A stretch of 64,000 bases of DNA, taken from NCBI GenBank assembly GCA_019321725.1, contig CM033118.1:14162071-14226070 (forward strand), given 5' to 3'. Below are positions 31,701-43,396 of this stretch, piece by piece (the first letter of the stretch is position 1; every line of letters begins with the position of its first letter). The notes beneath the pieces are model-generated. The model was not told the DNA's origin, made no database searches, and was given only the letters and a program-made list of their open reading frames with translations. The position numbers and the translations under genes are program-made. Origin of the DNA: Paulownia fortunei (taxonomy: Eukaryota; Streptophyta; Magnoliopsida; Lamiales; Paulowniaceae).

Positions 31701-34262
31701 AAAATAGTTTTTTACTGTAAACATTTCTGTGCAAAACAATGACTACCTTGTTTAATGTTTCGGATACTATTTCTTCCACCTCAACAGTGGGCAGAAAATT
31801 TACATCCTCTTAGCATCCTAATACTTATTTTAGGTGCTGAAAAATTAGAGAGAAAATTATTTTCTCCCATTGAAATTTTCTATACAAAACCATAACCATC
31901 TCCTTCAAAGTTTCGCCTACTAGTTCTTTCACATCAATATGATGTAGAAAATTCATATCTTCCCAACAGCCTAATACATATTATGGGTGCTGAAAACTTA
32001 AAGAGACATCTATTTTTTCCCTTTGAAATTTTCTGCACAAAATGTGACAATCTCCTAAATTGTTTTACCTACTACTTCTTCCACATCAATAGGGGTAAGA
32101 AAATTTTTATCTTCTCACCAGACTAATAATCATTTTCGGTGATGAAACATTAGAGAAAAACCTATTTTTTTCTTTTTGAAATTTTTTGCAAAAAAACTAA
32201 ATATCCCTTTAAAATTTTTGGCCAATGGTTCTGGTAAATCAATTGGTGGCAGAAAATTCACATCTTCTTAGCAGCCTAATAATCATTTTGGCTGCAAGAA
32301 AATGATAGAGAAAATTCTTTTTTACCTTTAAACTTTTATATGCGAAACCTTGACTATCTCCTTTAATGTTTAGTCTACTAACTATTCCACATCAATATGT
32401 GGCAAGAAATTTGTATCTACGCAGCAGCGTAATACATTTAGTGGTTGCTGAAAATTTAAAGGAAAAATTATTTTTTCCTTTGAAATTTTATGCACAAATT
32501 GAGACTATCTCCTTCAAAGTTTTGACTACTTGTTCTTCCACATCAATAGAGGGCAAAAAAATTATATCTTCCCAACAACAAAATACATATTATGGGTACT
32601 CAAAAATTAGCGAGAATTTTTTTTTTTCTTTTGAATTTTTCTTCACAAAACATGATAATCTCCTTCATTGTCTAGGCCAATGGTTCTTCACCATCAATAA
32701 GGGACAAAAAGTTCACATCATCTCTTCAGCCCAATATATATTTTGGGTTCAAGAAAATTAGAGAGAAAATAGTTTTTTACTTTAAACTTTTCTGTGCAAA
32801 ACAATGACTACCTTGTTTAATGTTTCGGATACTAGTTCTTCCACCTCAACCGTGGGCGGAAAATTTACATCCTCTTAGCATCCTAATACTTATTTTAGGT
32901 ACTGAAAAATTAGAGAGAAAATTATTTTCTCCCATTGAAATTTTCTATGCAAAACCATAACCATCTCCTTCAAAGTTTCGCCTACTAGTTCTTTCACATC
33001 AATATGATGTAGAAAATTCATATCTTCCCAACAGCCTAATACATATTATGGGTGCTGAAAACTTAAAGAGACATCTATTTTTCCCTTTGAAATTTTCTGC
33101 ACAAAATGTGACAATCTCCTAAATTGTTTTAGCTACTACTTCTTCCACATCAATAGGGGGAAGAAATTTTTATCTTCTCACCAGGCTAATAATCATTTTC
33201 GGCGATGAAAAATTAGAGTGAAACCTATTTTTTTCTCTTCGAATTTTTTTGCAAAAAAAACTGAATATCCCTTTAATATTTTGGGCCAATGGTTATTGTA
33301 CATCAATCGGGGGCAAAAAATTTATATCTTCTCAGCAGCCTAATAATCATTTTTGGTGCAAGAAAATGATAGAGAAAATTCTTTTTTATCTTTAAACTTT
33401 TATGTGCGAAACCTTGACTATCTCCTTTAATGTTTCGGCTACTAACTATTCCACATCAATATGTGGCAAGAAATTTGTATCTACGCAGCAGCGTAATACA
33501 TTTTGTGGTTGCTGAAAATGGAAAAATTATTTTTTCCCTTTGAAATTTTATGCACAAATTGAGACTATCTCCTTCAAAGTTTCAACTACTTGTTCTTCCA
33601 CATCAATCGGGGGCAAAAAATTTATATCTTCCCAACAACAAAATACATATTATGGGTACTCAAAAATTAGCGAGAATTTTTTTTTTCCTTTTGAATTTTT
33701 CTTCACAAAACATGATAATCTCCTTCATTGTCTAGGCCAGTGGTTCTTCACCATCAATAATGGACAAAAAGTTCACATCATCTCTTCAGCCCAACATATA
33801 TTTTAGGTTCAAGAAAATTAGAGAGAAAATAGTTTTTTACTTTAAACTTTTCTGTGCAAAACAATGACTACCTTGTTTAAAGTTTCGGATACTAGTTCTT
33901 CCACCTCAACAGTGGGCAGAAAATTTACATCCTCTTAGCATCCTAATACTTATTTTAGGTGCTGAAAAATTAGAGAGAAAATTATTTTCTCCCATTGAAA
34001 TTTTCTATACAAAACCATAACCATCTCCTTCAAAGTTTCGCCTACTAGTTCTTTCACATCAATATGATGTAGAAAATTCATTTCTTCCCAACAGCCTAAT
34101 ACATATTATGGGTGCTGAAAAATTAAAGAGACATCTATTTTTTCCCTTTGAAATTTTCTACACAAAATGTGACAATCTCCTAAATTATTTTAGCTACTAC
34201 TTCTTCCACATCAATAGGGGTAAGAAAATTTTTATCTTCTCACCAGACTAATTATCATTTTC
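28736..34262 (+). repeat. Higher-order tandem array, about 5.2 units of 1066 bp
   Basis: The word ATGATGTAGAAAATTCAT starts units at 28741, 29807, 30873, 31939, 33004 and 34064, giving spacings of 1066, 1066, 1066, 1065 and 1060 bp. The last unit is cut off at 34262. Within a unit, seven diverged monomers start near 28886, 29039, 29202, 29344, 29495, 29647 and 29800 (spacing 142-163, mean about 152 bp). Each has a core like CACATCAATAGGGG, then TATCTTCTCA-CAGCCTAATA and CTCCTTCAAAGTTTC. Equivalent monomers in different units are far more alike than neighbours within a unit, the definition of higher-order repeats. The recurring 93-codon open frames are by-products. Confidence 0.95.
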
Positions 34263-35665
34263 CTACCATGACATACTGAAATAGATTATTTTCCTACCAT
34301 GACAGTTTTGCACACTTCATGACATTAATAGTTTTGGCACCCTTAAGTACATTCAATCACTCCCAAATTTTCACCATACTTAGATAACGTATATAAAGAG
34401 ACAACCAGGTCACCGTTCTACCAAAACAAATGGATTTATTGATGTAAAACTAGCACCATTCACATAGGACAAAATTTGAATTTTAAAGAAGACAGTTTTG
34501 AGCACCTCTTTAATTATCACACTATATTACAATTTATAACCTCTTTAAACTTACATACATCACCTAGACTCATATATAAACACATATATGGTGAAATGCA
34601 CAGGTTTTAATCAAGTTATTATACATATATAAAGCATAAATATCAAAAATCAGCAAGTATACAGTTTCTGTCCCTAGTGATTTTTATTGTGATTTTGCAA
34701 TTAAAAATCATTCTTTTGTGAACTAAAAGACCACAAATAACATCCTAACATGATTATAATCAATAATAGAAGCTTTAAAAATCATAAACTCTCAAACAAT
34801 TCAAGAACTTAAATCAAAACATTAATTAAAGCTCACCTATGCACAGATTTTTTATTCAACTTGCTCCTCCTTACTTCCTTTTACTTCCTTCACTTTTTTT
34901 CTTTACTTGGAATTACTTGAGAGCAATTTCTAACATTTAATATGAAGGTTTTGGAAGTGAAATAGCTTAGTTCGTGGCTCAAGGGTAGAAATGAAGAAAG
35001 GTTGAGGTGGAAGCTTGAGGTGGCAAAGCTTGAGGTGGCAAGGTTGAGGTGTCAAGTTGTGGTTCAAATCTGATATTTTTCACACCTTATACAACCCTAA
35101 TCTAGTGTTTCTCATTACTTATTTATCTATGTACAACCTACTTTAATCTCCATATGATTGGATAATACATTATGCCCAAATTTCTTAATTATTCATTCGA
35201 TCTCCAAATCAATCGACATCCAATTCTTAAATGATTGTCTAGTTTTCAATTTCTAAAATCAAATGCACATATGAACCTTGTATTATGACACTTAAATCAC
35301 ATTATATCATGTCCGATATTCCAAGTATGTTAATCTATAGATGTATATCTTTAAAACACCTCGATCAAATCGAATCAAATCATATAAGCTTACTAGTGAC
35401 ATCTTTAACATTTCTAAAATTATAACATACAACCTTCATATATCTATTATATTAATCAATCTATTCTTTATCTTATCTAAATATAGAATCACTTAATTAG
35501 GTAGTAGGATCTCAACCACTAACATCAAGTGATAGCATTGGAGGTATAATAATTAAGAATGCTAGAAAAGATGCGATGTAGATGTTAATGCAAATTAGCA
35601 TATAAGTAGCATGTAGTGTATGAATCATATTGGTCAAGTGAGTATTTTGAGGCTTGGGTATTACA
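34263..35665 (-). repeat. Tekay-like 3' LTR, truncated by the tandem array
   Basis: On the minus strand it starts TGTAATACCCAAGCC at 35665 after a polypurine tract. It matches 41990-43374 of the 5' LTR nearly collinearly for 1.4 kb. The remaining 1.6 kb (the counterpart of 40365-41990) is absent and the array begins instead. A 16-base repeat, TTTTCCTACCATGACA, occurs at the junction (34258-34273) and again at 34289-34304. Confidence 0.88.
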
Positions 35666-35782
35666 TCTTTCCCTCCTTATTAAAATTTCATCCTCGAAAT
35701 TTACTTACCAACAGAGTTTTGAATACTTGACTTTCATATCATCTTCCCTTTCCCAAGTAGCTTCTTCTGTTGATTGATTTCT

Positions 35783-36883
35783 CTATAATACTTTAACCAA
35801 TGGGATTATTTTATTTCTGAGTTGTTTTACTTCTTGTAAAAGAATCTCTATAGGTCTTTCTTCATAACTCAAATCTTCTTTCAGCTCTATTGGTTCATTC
35901 TTAAGAATATGAGATGAATTCGCAATATATTTCCTCAACATAGATACATGAAATACATTGTGCACTTGAGACATTGATCCAGGTAGGTCGAGTTTGTAAG
36001 CTATATCCCCAATTTGTTTAGTAATATGAAATAGAACAATATATCTAGGACTTAGCTTTTCTTCCTTTCCAAACAGCATAATCCCCTTCATTGGAGATAC
36101 CTTCAGAAATATCTGATTTTCTACTGCAAATTCTAACATTCTTCTTCTTTGATCAACATAACTTTTATGTTGGCTTTGGGCAGTCTGCATTCATTGACGA
36201 ATTTGTGCCACAGCTTCTGTCATTTCTCGAATCATATTTGGGCCCAAAAGCTTCTTTTCACCAACTTCATCCCAATGAACTGGAGATCTACATTTTCTAC
36301 CATATAATGCTTCATAGGGGGTCATTCCAATAGTGGACTGATAGCTGTTATTACAAGAGAATTCCACTAAAGGTAAAAATTTGCTCTATTGACCATGAAA
36401 ATCTAATACACAAGCTCTAAGCATATCTTCCAATGTTTATATTGTTCGCTCCGATTGTCTATCAATTTGATGATGATATGCAGTGCTGAAAGATAATTGT
36501 GTTCCCAATGCCTTTTGTAAACTCTTCCAGAACATAAACAAAAACCTTGAATCTCTATCAGAAATAATAGATAGTGGTACCCCATGAAGTCTAACCACTT
36601 TCTGTATATATATCTATGCATAACAGTCCATGGAATAAGTAGAACATACTGGAAGAAAGTGAGCAGATTTAGTTAGCCTGTCAATGATAACCCAAATAAC
36701 ATTATGACTTTTAACTATTTTAGGTAATCCCGACACGAAATCCATTATAATTCTCTCCCATTTCCACTCTAGAATAAATAAAGGTTGCAAGGTTCCTGCT
36801 GAATTTGATGTTCTACCTTTATTTGTTGACATATCAAACATTGTTCTCCAAATTGAGCAACATCTCTTTTCATGCCTGGCCAC
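35783..36883 (-). pseudogene. Tekay-like integrase
   Basis: Open stretches at 36614-36883 and 35783-36190, joined by shifted or stopped sequence, carry the core start (MDFVSGLPKIVKSHNVIWVI, RLTKSAHFLPV), then in other frames the second acidic region and the HxxSDRQSEQ-like region near 36450. They end with the C-terminal domain (VENQIFLKVSPMKG, KLSPRYIVLF, SMSQVHNVFHVSMLRKY). In the Gln-Ser-Glu region the family's DGQSER reads DNRSEQ, so the third catalytic motif is altered. Confidence 0.85.
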
Positions 36884-36996
36884 CAGTAATGCGTTATCAA
36901 ATCTCTATATATTTTAGTAGCTCCTGGATGCACTGAATATGGTGTTGAATGTGCCTTTACCAAATTATGTTCCTGAATGTTGTCTACATTAGGCAT
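36769..36996 (-). pseudogene. Tekay-like integrase zinc-binding domain
   Basis: Residues AHSTPYSVHPGATKIYRDL, HYWWPGMKRDV and CLICQQIKVEHQ form the H-H-C-C domain in front of the integrase core, with both His and both Cys present. It overlaps the next open stretch because of a frameshift near 36800. Confidence 0.85.
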
Positions 36997-37219
36997 ATAT
37001 AACCTTTTTCAAAATCACAAGATACTATTCTCTTACATCTGAAAATCAGAAAACTTTTCTAAAGCCAAATCTTTTATCATTTTAGTAACATATTCATCAA
37101 CTTGTTGTCCTTGTTGAATTCTATCAATCAAAGTCGGTTGGAGTGTCAAAGCTGTAAATTTGGCCTCTACTGATCTCTGTTGTACAATTTCTACATCCAT
37201 TTTGTGTAGTTCAATTAAC

Positions 37220-37737
37220 TCTAACTTCTAAGTCAAAGCTAAAACTGCAGTATTTTGTGTTGATTTCCTGCTCAATGCATCAACCACAACATTAGCCTTA
37301 CCAGGATGATAGTTGATAACACAATCATAATCTTTCACTAACTCCAACAATCTTAGTTGTCGCATATTTAACTCTTTTTGGGTGAAGAAATATTTTAAGC
37401 TCTTATGATCAGTATATATCTTACATTATTCACCATACAAATAATGTCTCCATATCTTAAGTGCAAACACCACCGCAGCAAGCTTTATATCATGTGTGGG
37501 ATAATTCTTCTCATACTCTTTCAGCTGTCTAGATGCATATGCAACTACTTTATCATTTTGCATCAAAACACATCCCAACCCATTTTTTGAAGCATCATTA
37601 TAAACCACAAAGCCTACAGTACCCAATGGAATAGAAAGAATAGGAGCTGAAGTTAACCTCTTCTTCAATTCCTGAAAACTTTTCTCATAAGCATCCGTCC
37701 ATTTAAATATCACACATTTTTTGGTTAATTGTGTCAA
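37220..37737 (-). pseudogene. Tekay-like RNase H domain
   Basis: Residues [56 protein letters not shown] and [14 protein letters not shown] lie in the open stretch 37426-37737. The rest ([29 protein letters not shown] and [12 protein letters not shown] residues) follows after a stop down to about 37220. The first catalytic Asp position reads YNDAS rather than the usual YSDAS, with the Asp kept. Confidence 0.85.
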
Positions 37738-37739
37738 AA

Positions 37740-38655
37740 AGAAGCTATCTTGGAGAATCCTTTAACAAATCTATGGTAATATCTAGCTAAACCCAAAAAA
37801 CTTCATACTTCTAAAGGATTAGTAGGTTGTAACCAACTATTAATAACTTCTACTTTACTTAGATCTACAGAAATTCCTGCTCCTGATATTACGTGTCCCA
37901 AAAATACCACTTGATCAATCCAAAATTCACATTTCTTAAATTTAGCATATAGTTATTTCTCTTTCAAAACCTCTAAAACCATTCTTAAATGTTCATCATG
38001 TTCTTCTTTTGTGCTAGAATAAATCAAGATAACATCAATAAACACAATAATAAATCTATCAAGAAAATTTTTTAAATACCCGGTTTATCAAATCCATAAA
38101 AGTTGCTGGAGCATTTGTCAACCCAAATGGCATCACCAAAAATTCATAATGTCCATATCTCGTGCTAAATACTGTCTTGGTGACATCATCCTCTTTTATT
38201 TTTAGTTAATGGTACCCAGATCGTAGATCAATTTTTGAAAATATAGATGCACCTTGGAGCTGATCAAATAAATCTTCTATTCTAGGTAGAGGATACTTAT
38301 TATTAATTGTAACTTTATTTAAATCTTGATAGTCTATACACAGTCGCATTGTACCATCCTTCTTACGCACAAATAGAACTAGTGCATCCCATGGTGAAAA
38401 GCTAGGTCTGATAAAACCTTTATCTAATAATTCCTGTATTTGTATCTTCAATTCTTTCAACTCAACTGGTGCCATTTGGTGTGGAGTTTTAGATATTGGA
38501 TGTGTACCTGGATTTAGTTTAATGACAAACTCTATCCCACGACCTGGTGGTAATCCAAGAAGATCATCAGAAAATACTTCTGGATATTCCCGAACAACTG
38601 GCACTTTATTAAGGATAGGATGGTGTTGTTCTTCAATGCTCATAACACTCGTCAA
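37740..38655 (-). pseudogene. Tekay-like reverse transcriptase
   Basis: The open stretch 38206-38655 runs from the linker ([19 protein letters not shown]) through [49 protein letters not shown] and [11 protein letters not shown]. After a stop (TTAATGG in place of the Gln/Leu codons) it continues in pieces with the [14 protein letters not shown] and [13 protein letters not shown] motifs near 38090 and 38030, separated by a one-base shift. Trp-Gly-Ala of the consensus is Trp-Asp-Ala here. Confidence 0.87.
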
Positions 38656-38693
38656 ATATCCTTCACAACTACTATCTAATAATCTTTGTGCTC

Positions 38694-39296
38694 TTAATGC
38701 TGATATAATTGGAATTTGAAACTTTGTACGATTCTAATAAAGGTGAACGATTTCTCACCAGGAGGTTGAAAAGTTACTGTCTTTCTCAGACAATCTATTG
38801 TAGCCCAATACTTTGATAACCAATCCATACCCAAAATTATATCATAGTCATTTATGGTCAATACAATTAAATCAACATGGAGTTCTCTATTTTCAATGGG
38901 AATAGCATAATCTCTTAAAACATGGTTAGTTTGTTTTGAGTCTCCAAAAGGGATTATCACATTATAACTGACCTCAACAGTATCAGGTACTCTACCCAGC
39001 CTCTTCACATACTCAGTAGATATAAATGAGTGTGTAGCTCCAGAATCAAACAATGCAAATGTTGGAGTACCAAAGATAGAGAATTTACCTATTATTGTTG
39101 ATGGGTTCATCTCAGCATCTGATCTAGTGATGGTAAAGACTCTAAATGGCAATTTTCTTTGTCCTATTGGATTTGGATTATCTGGACATGCTCTGGCAGT
39201 ATGTCCAATCTTCCCACACACAAAGCAGGTTCTAGTCTCCATCGGGCAGACTCTACTGTGGTGACCACCACATTTAGGACAAGCAGGTTGCGACAT
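38694..39296 (-). pseudogene. Tekay-like zinc knuckle and aspartic protease
   Basis: A 200-residue open stretch contains C-P-K-C-G-G-H-H-S-R-V-C and C-F-V-C-G-K-I-G-H-T-A-R-A-C zinc knuckles. It then has the protease with the active-site loop FALFDSGATHSFIS and the second motif DYDIILGMDWLSKY. It is the best preserved part of the element. The protease would cut the gag-pol polyprotein inside the particle. Confidence 0.9.
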
Positions 39297-40199
39297 CGAT
39301 GCCTTGCCTTGATCAATCTTTATACGCTTACTTTGATCCCATTATTGTTACCCTTGTCCAAGTTGGAATTTAGATTTTTGATTCTACATTTGAAATGGTC
39401 TTTTCTTTTCATTTCCAACCTATCGTTGCCCCTATACTTGCTTAAATTGGCGTTAAATCTCCTGAGCATAAGAAATTCTAAGTTCAGCTTGTTCTGCCAC
39501 TAAAGCTCTCTCAGTAACTTATGAGTATGTCACTCCTTAGATTCCTGCCATATTCACATCTCTATATAGCTCTGGTTTCAAGCCTTTAAGGAACCTTTCA
39601 ACTTTCAATGCATCAGTATTGACTATATGTGTGGCAAATCTGGATAGTTGTTCAAACTTACGAATGTATTCTCCAACTGTCATAGTTCTTTGTCATAGCT
39701 GTATAAATTCATTCATCTTCATTGCACGAACTGGAGCTGTGAAGTATTTATTTTGAAATAAATCTTTAAATCTATCCCAAATCATGATAGTGATGTCTTC
39801 AATGCTTCTCATTATATCCCACCAATGTCCAGCACTGCCTCGAAGCATAAAGGATGCACACATCACTTTCTCTTCTTCTGAAACTCTACTGTAGTGAAAT
39901 ATTTTTCAAGAGTTCTCAACCAATCCTCAGCAGTGCATCCTCAAACACTAGTGGGTTCACTTTTCTGAATCTTTCCCCAACTAACTCCACATGTTCTACT
40001 CGGGGTTGTGGTTAAACCATTTCAGCCTTGGTTGTCCACCCATATCTCTCTCCTGGATAAGTTGTTGAATTTGCTCTGAATGTTGTTCAACAAGCTCTGT
40101 AAGTCGATTGATGATAACATCACGATCATTATTAAGAATAGGTGTTTGCTCTCCTGGGGTTCTGGATCCACTACTATTTTCACCCATTGTTCTCACCAT
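39297..40199 (-). pseudogene. Tekay-like gag
   Basis: The start at 40199 (MVRTMGENSSGSRTP) is followed by an Asp/Gln-rich N-terminus (NRLTELVEQHSEQIQQLIQE). Capsid-like residues continue in broken frames between about 39990 and 39330, with stops. The gene lies just inside the primer-binding site, as expected for gag. Confidence 0.75.
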
Positions 40200-40347
40200 G
40201 CTACAATACCATTTTGTTTATAACAAATGGCCAATATAATTCATGACATATATATGCAATATAACATAAAATAAAACTTACTAGCATGGCTGTGCTCCAC
40301 AAGTTCTAAGATTATGTACATGAACAGTCTACAGAATCAAGACCTGG

Positions 40348-40359
40348 GCTCTGATACCA
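40348..40359 (-). promoter_or_regulatory. Primer-binding site TGGTATCAGAGC
   Basis: Minus-strand TGGTATCAGAGC lies five bases inside the LTR end TTGTGACA. It is the usual initiator-Met tRNA priming site of plant LTR elements and fixes the 5' LTR boundary at 40365. Confidence 0.88.
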
Positions 40360-40364
40360 CTCTT

Positions 40365-43300
40365 TGTCACAACCTCCTAATAATATGTATAAAATATATA
40401 TATAAACAACCTGTACAACACAATTTGTGCATGTATGAGTGTGTATAACTTTTTTTTTTCTACTCAGTTCAACAAAATATTGATAAAAGTAAAGTCCTTT
40501 CATATCCTGTCATACTGTATATACATATGTAGTTATTAAACATTAACCAAGTCTATTAAAACCATCACAAACCCAAACTCATTATCATAAAAGTGTTTTG
40601 AAAGTGATATATAGGATAAAGTCACTAATATAACACAACCCACAAAATAGCCTAACAGGTCATCATCTAAGTACATTAATCTTTGAAAGCTTGTAGGAGC
40701 TCCACTGTCAGCCAGTAAACCAGAGGTCTCAAGTCCGACCATGATCACCTACAATGCATGAACTACCTGAGGTAATGCTTAATAAGTAAAAATCATACAT
40801 GACAAGAGTATGATGTAAAATCTCATGCAACTCAACTCTAAGATATTATGCTATAAATGTATCAAATTGAGTACTCATAAATCAAAGAGTTTTTATAAAA
40901 ATCACTTCATTTATTGGGCCCTTGGCCCACCTACTATGCACCGAATAGAGCTCTGAATAACATCAATAATCACATGGTCATAAACAAATTGACTCAATCT
41001 AAGGGTCATCTCCTTGGATCACCAGAGGTCCACCCCTTGTCTTCCTTTGTGATCCTCCAAAAGTCTGCCCACTGACGGAGTTAATAAGGGCACAGTCAAG
41101 TGGTTCACACTCTCGTGACCACCAGAGGCACACCCCCTATCAACCCCTGTGATCCTATGAGAAGTAACACTCACGGCACCCTAAAATATCATATAAGCAC
41201 GCCTCGCATACCTCGGTACACTAGTAGTGGCCAACCAAAATATTTTCTTTCTGAAAAACATGTCTCAAATCATATCTTGCATGCAAGAACCTCTACTATA
41301 CTCATATACCGTGCATGCACATATAAATGCTCATGAATGATATGTTTAATATGAAATGCAAGTCATCTTGCTCTCATCATGTTTCAAAAATCATAAGACT
41401 CTCAATCAAATTTAATATCATTAACACATTAGGTATACATGCTTCAAGACATACTATGTTCTTGCATTGTAATTGCAAATGGATCTTTACTTACCTTGCA
41501 CTTGGTTGTTGGCTTAGTCTAGATTTTTTTATTGTTCCTCTCCAATCTTAGATGTAAAATAACCTGTAATATTATCCAACATCAAGCACCATTACCAATT
41601 TGGCAAGTTGAAGGCATAAAATATCATACTAAAATCCTAAACACCAAGCTATTTAGATTTTACAAACTAGAACCCAATCTAGTCCCTCCAATACCTTAAT
41701 TTCTCATCTTAGATACATGTAAACATCATATAATTGAAGTATTATAACTCTAATATCATGTACCTAATTGTTAACACTCAATAGCAACATGTTTAGGTTG
41801 AAATATGCTAAGTTATCAAATAGGACAGATTCACATTTTCATATTTTCTTGCTATCCAATTTAGTTGCATGATAATTTTGACATCCTTAAGCATATCCAA
41901 TCACTCCCAAATTTTTACCACACTTACATAACATGTATATAAATGTAACCATATCATATAATTGCTAAAACTCATGGATATAGTTTCCTAAGTTCAGCTC
42001 TCTTCGTAACACACTGAAATAGATTGTTTTCCTACCATGACAGTTTTGCACACTTCATGACATTAATAGTTTTGGCACCCTTAAGTACATTCAATCACTC
42101 CCAAATTTTCACCATACTTAGATAACACATATAAAGAGACAAACAGGTCAAATTTCTACCAAAATGAATGGATTTATTGATGTAAAACCATCACCATTCA
42201 CATAGGACAGAATCTGAATTTCAAATAAGATAGTTTTGAGCACCTCTTTAATTATCACACTGTATTACAATTTATAACCTCTGTAAACTTACATACATCA
42301 CCTAGACTCATATATAAACACATATATGGTGAAAAACACAGTTTTAATCTAGTTATTATACATATATAAAGCATAAATATAAAAAATCAGCAAGTATACA
42401 GTTTCTGTCCCTAGTGATTTTTATTGTAATTTTGCAACTAAAAATCCTTATTTTGTTAACTAAAAGACCACAAATAACATCCTAACATGATTATAATCAA
42501 CAATAGAAGCTTTAAAAATCATAAACCCTCAAACAATTCAAGAACTTAAATCAAAACATGAATTAAAGCTCACCTATGCACATATTTTTTATTCAACTTG
42601 CTCCTCCTTATTTCCCTTTGCTTCCTTCACTTTGTTTCTTTACTTGGAATTACTTGAGAGCAATTTCTAACATTCAATATGAAGGTTTTGTAAGTGAAAT
42701 AGCTCAGTTCGTGCTCAATGGTAGAAATGAAGAAAGGTTGAGGTGGCAAAACTTGAGGTGGCAAGTTGTGGTTCAAATCTGATATTTTTTACACCTTATA
42801 CAGCCCTAATCTAGTGTTTCTCATTACTTATTTATCTATGTACAACCTACTTTAATCTTCATATGATCAGATAATACATTATGCCATAATTTCTTAACCG
42901 TTCATTAGATCTGCAAACCAATCGACATTCGATTCTTAAATGATTGTCTAGTTTTCATTTTCTAAAATCACATGCACATATAAACCTTGTATTATGACAC
43001 TTAAATCACATTATATCATGTCCGATATCCCAAGTATGTTAATCTATAGATGTATACCTTTAAAACACCTTGATCAAATCGAATCGAATCATATAAGCTT
43101 ACTAGTGACACCTTTAACACTTCTAAAATTATAACATACAACCTATGAATATCCATTATATTGATCAATCTATTCTTTATCTTATCTAAATATAGAATCA
43201 CTTAATTAGGTTGTAGGATCTCAACTACTAACATCAAGTGATAGTATTGGAGGTATAATGATTAAGAATGCTATATAAGATGCGATGTAGATGTTAATGC

Positions 43301-43374
43301 AAATTAGCATATAAGTAGCATGTAGTGTATGAATCATATTGACCAAGTGAGTAGTGTGAGATTTGGGTATTACA
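40365..43374 (-). repeat. Tekay-like 5' LTR (about 3.0 kb)
   Basis: On the minus strand it starts TGTAATACCCAAATC at 43374 and ends GGTTGTGACA at 40365. The 1.4 kb beginning at 43374 pairs with the truncated 3' LTR at 34263-35665. The segment 40900-41800 is related to the LTR at 686-2518. Inner open frames are not genes. Confidence 0.9.
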
Positions 43375-43396
43375 AAAGTGATACTCAACAAGAGTA

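Larger units (their letters stand above)
35666..40364 (-). mobile_element. Tekay/Del-like Ty3/Gypsy element, internal region
   Basis: In minus-strand order there is a Met-tRNA-type primer site, gag, zinc knuckles, aspartic protease, reverse transcriptase, RNase H, zinc-binding domain, integrase, chromodomain-like tail and polypurine tract. All domains of a full gag-pol can be found, but stops and shifts split them into at least eight open stretches. It is flanked by a complete 5' LTR (40365-43374) and a truncated 3' LTR. The domain order and the C-terminal SMLRKYIANSSHIL motif place it near the fragment at 1-685. Confidence 0.93.

Noticed and set aside
29283..33806. Recurring open frames of about 93 codons on the plus strand, one per array unit
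   Set aside because: They repeat only because the 1066-bp unit repeats. The protein is low-complexity, has no motif, varies between units by frameshift, and spans the monomer borders. There is no sign of coding constraint.
28736..34262. CRISPR-like array
   Set aside because: Repeats are long (about 152 bp monomers in 1066-bp units), have no constant short repeat with unique spacers, and the host is a plant.
40348..40359. tRNA gene at the primer-binding sites (also 14891, 45475, 54631)
   Set aside because: Only the short complement of a tRNA 3' end is present beside each LTR; no cloverleaf flanks it.
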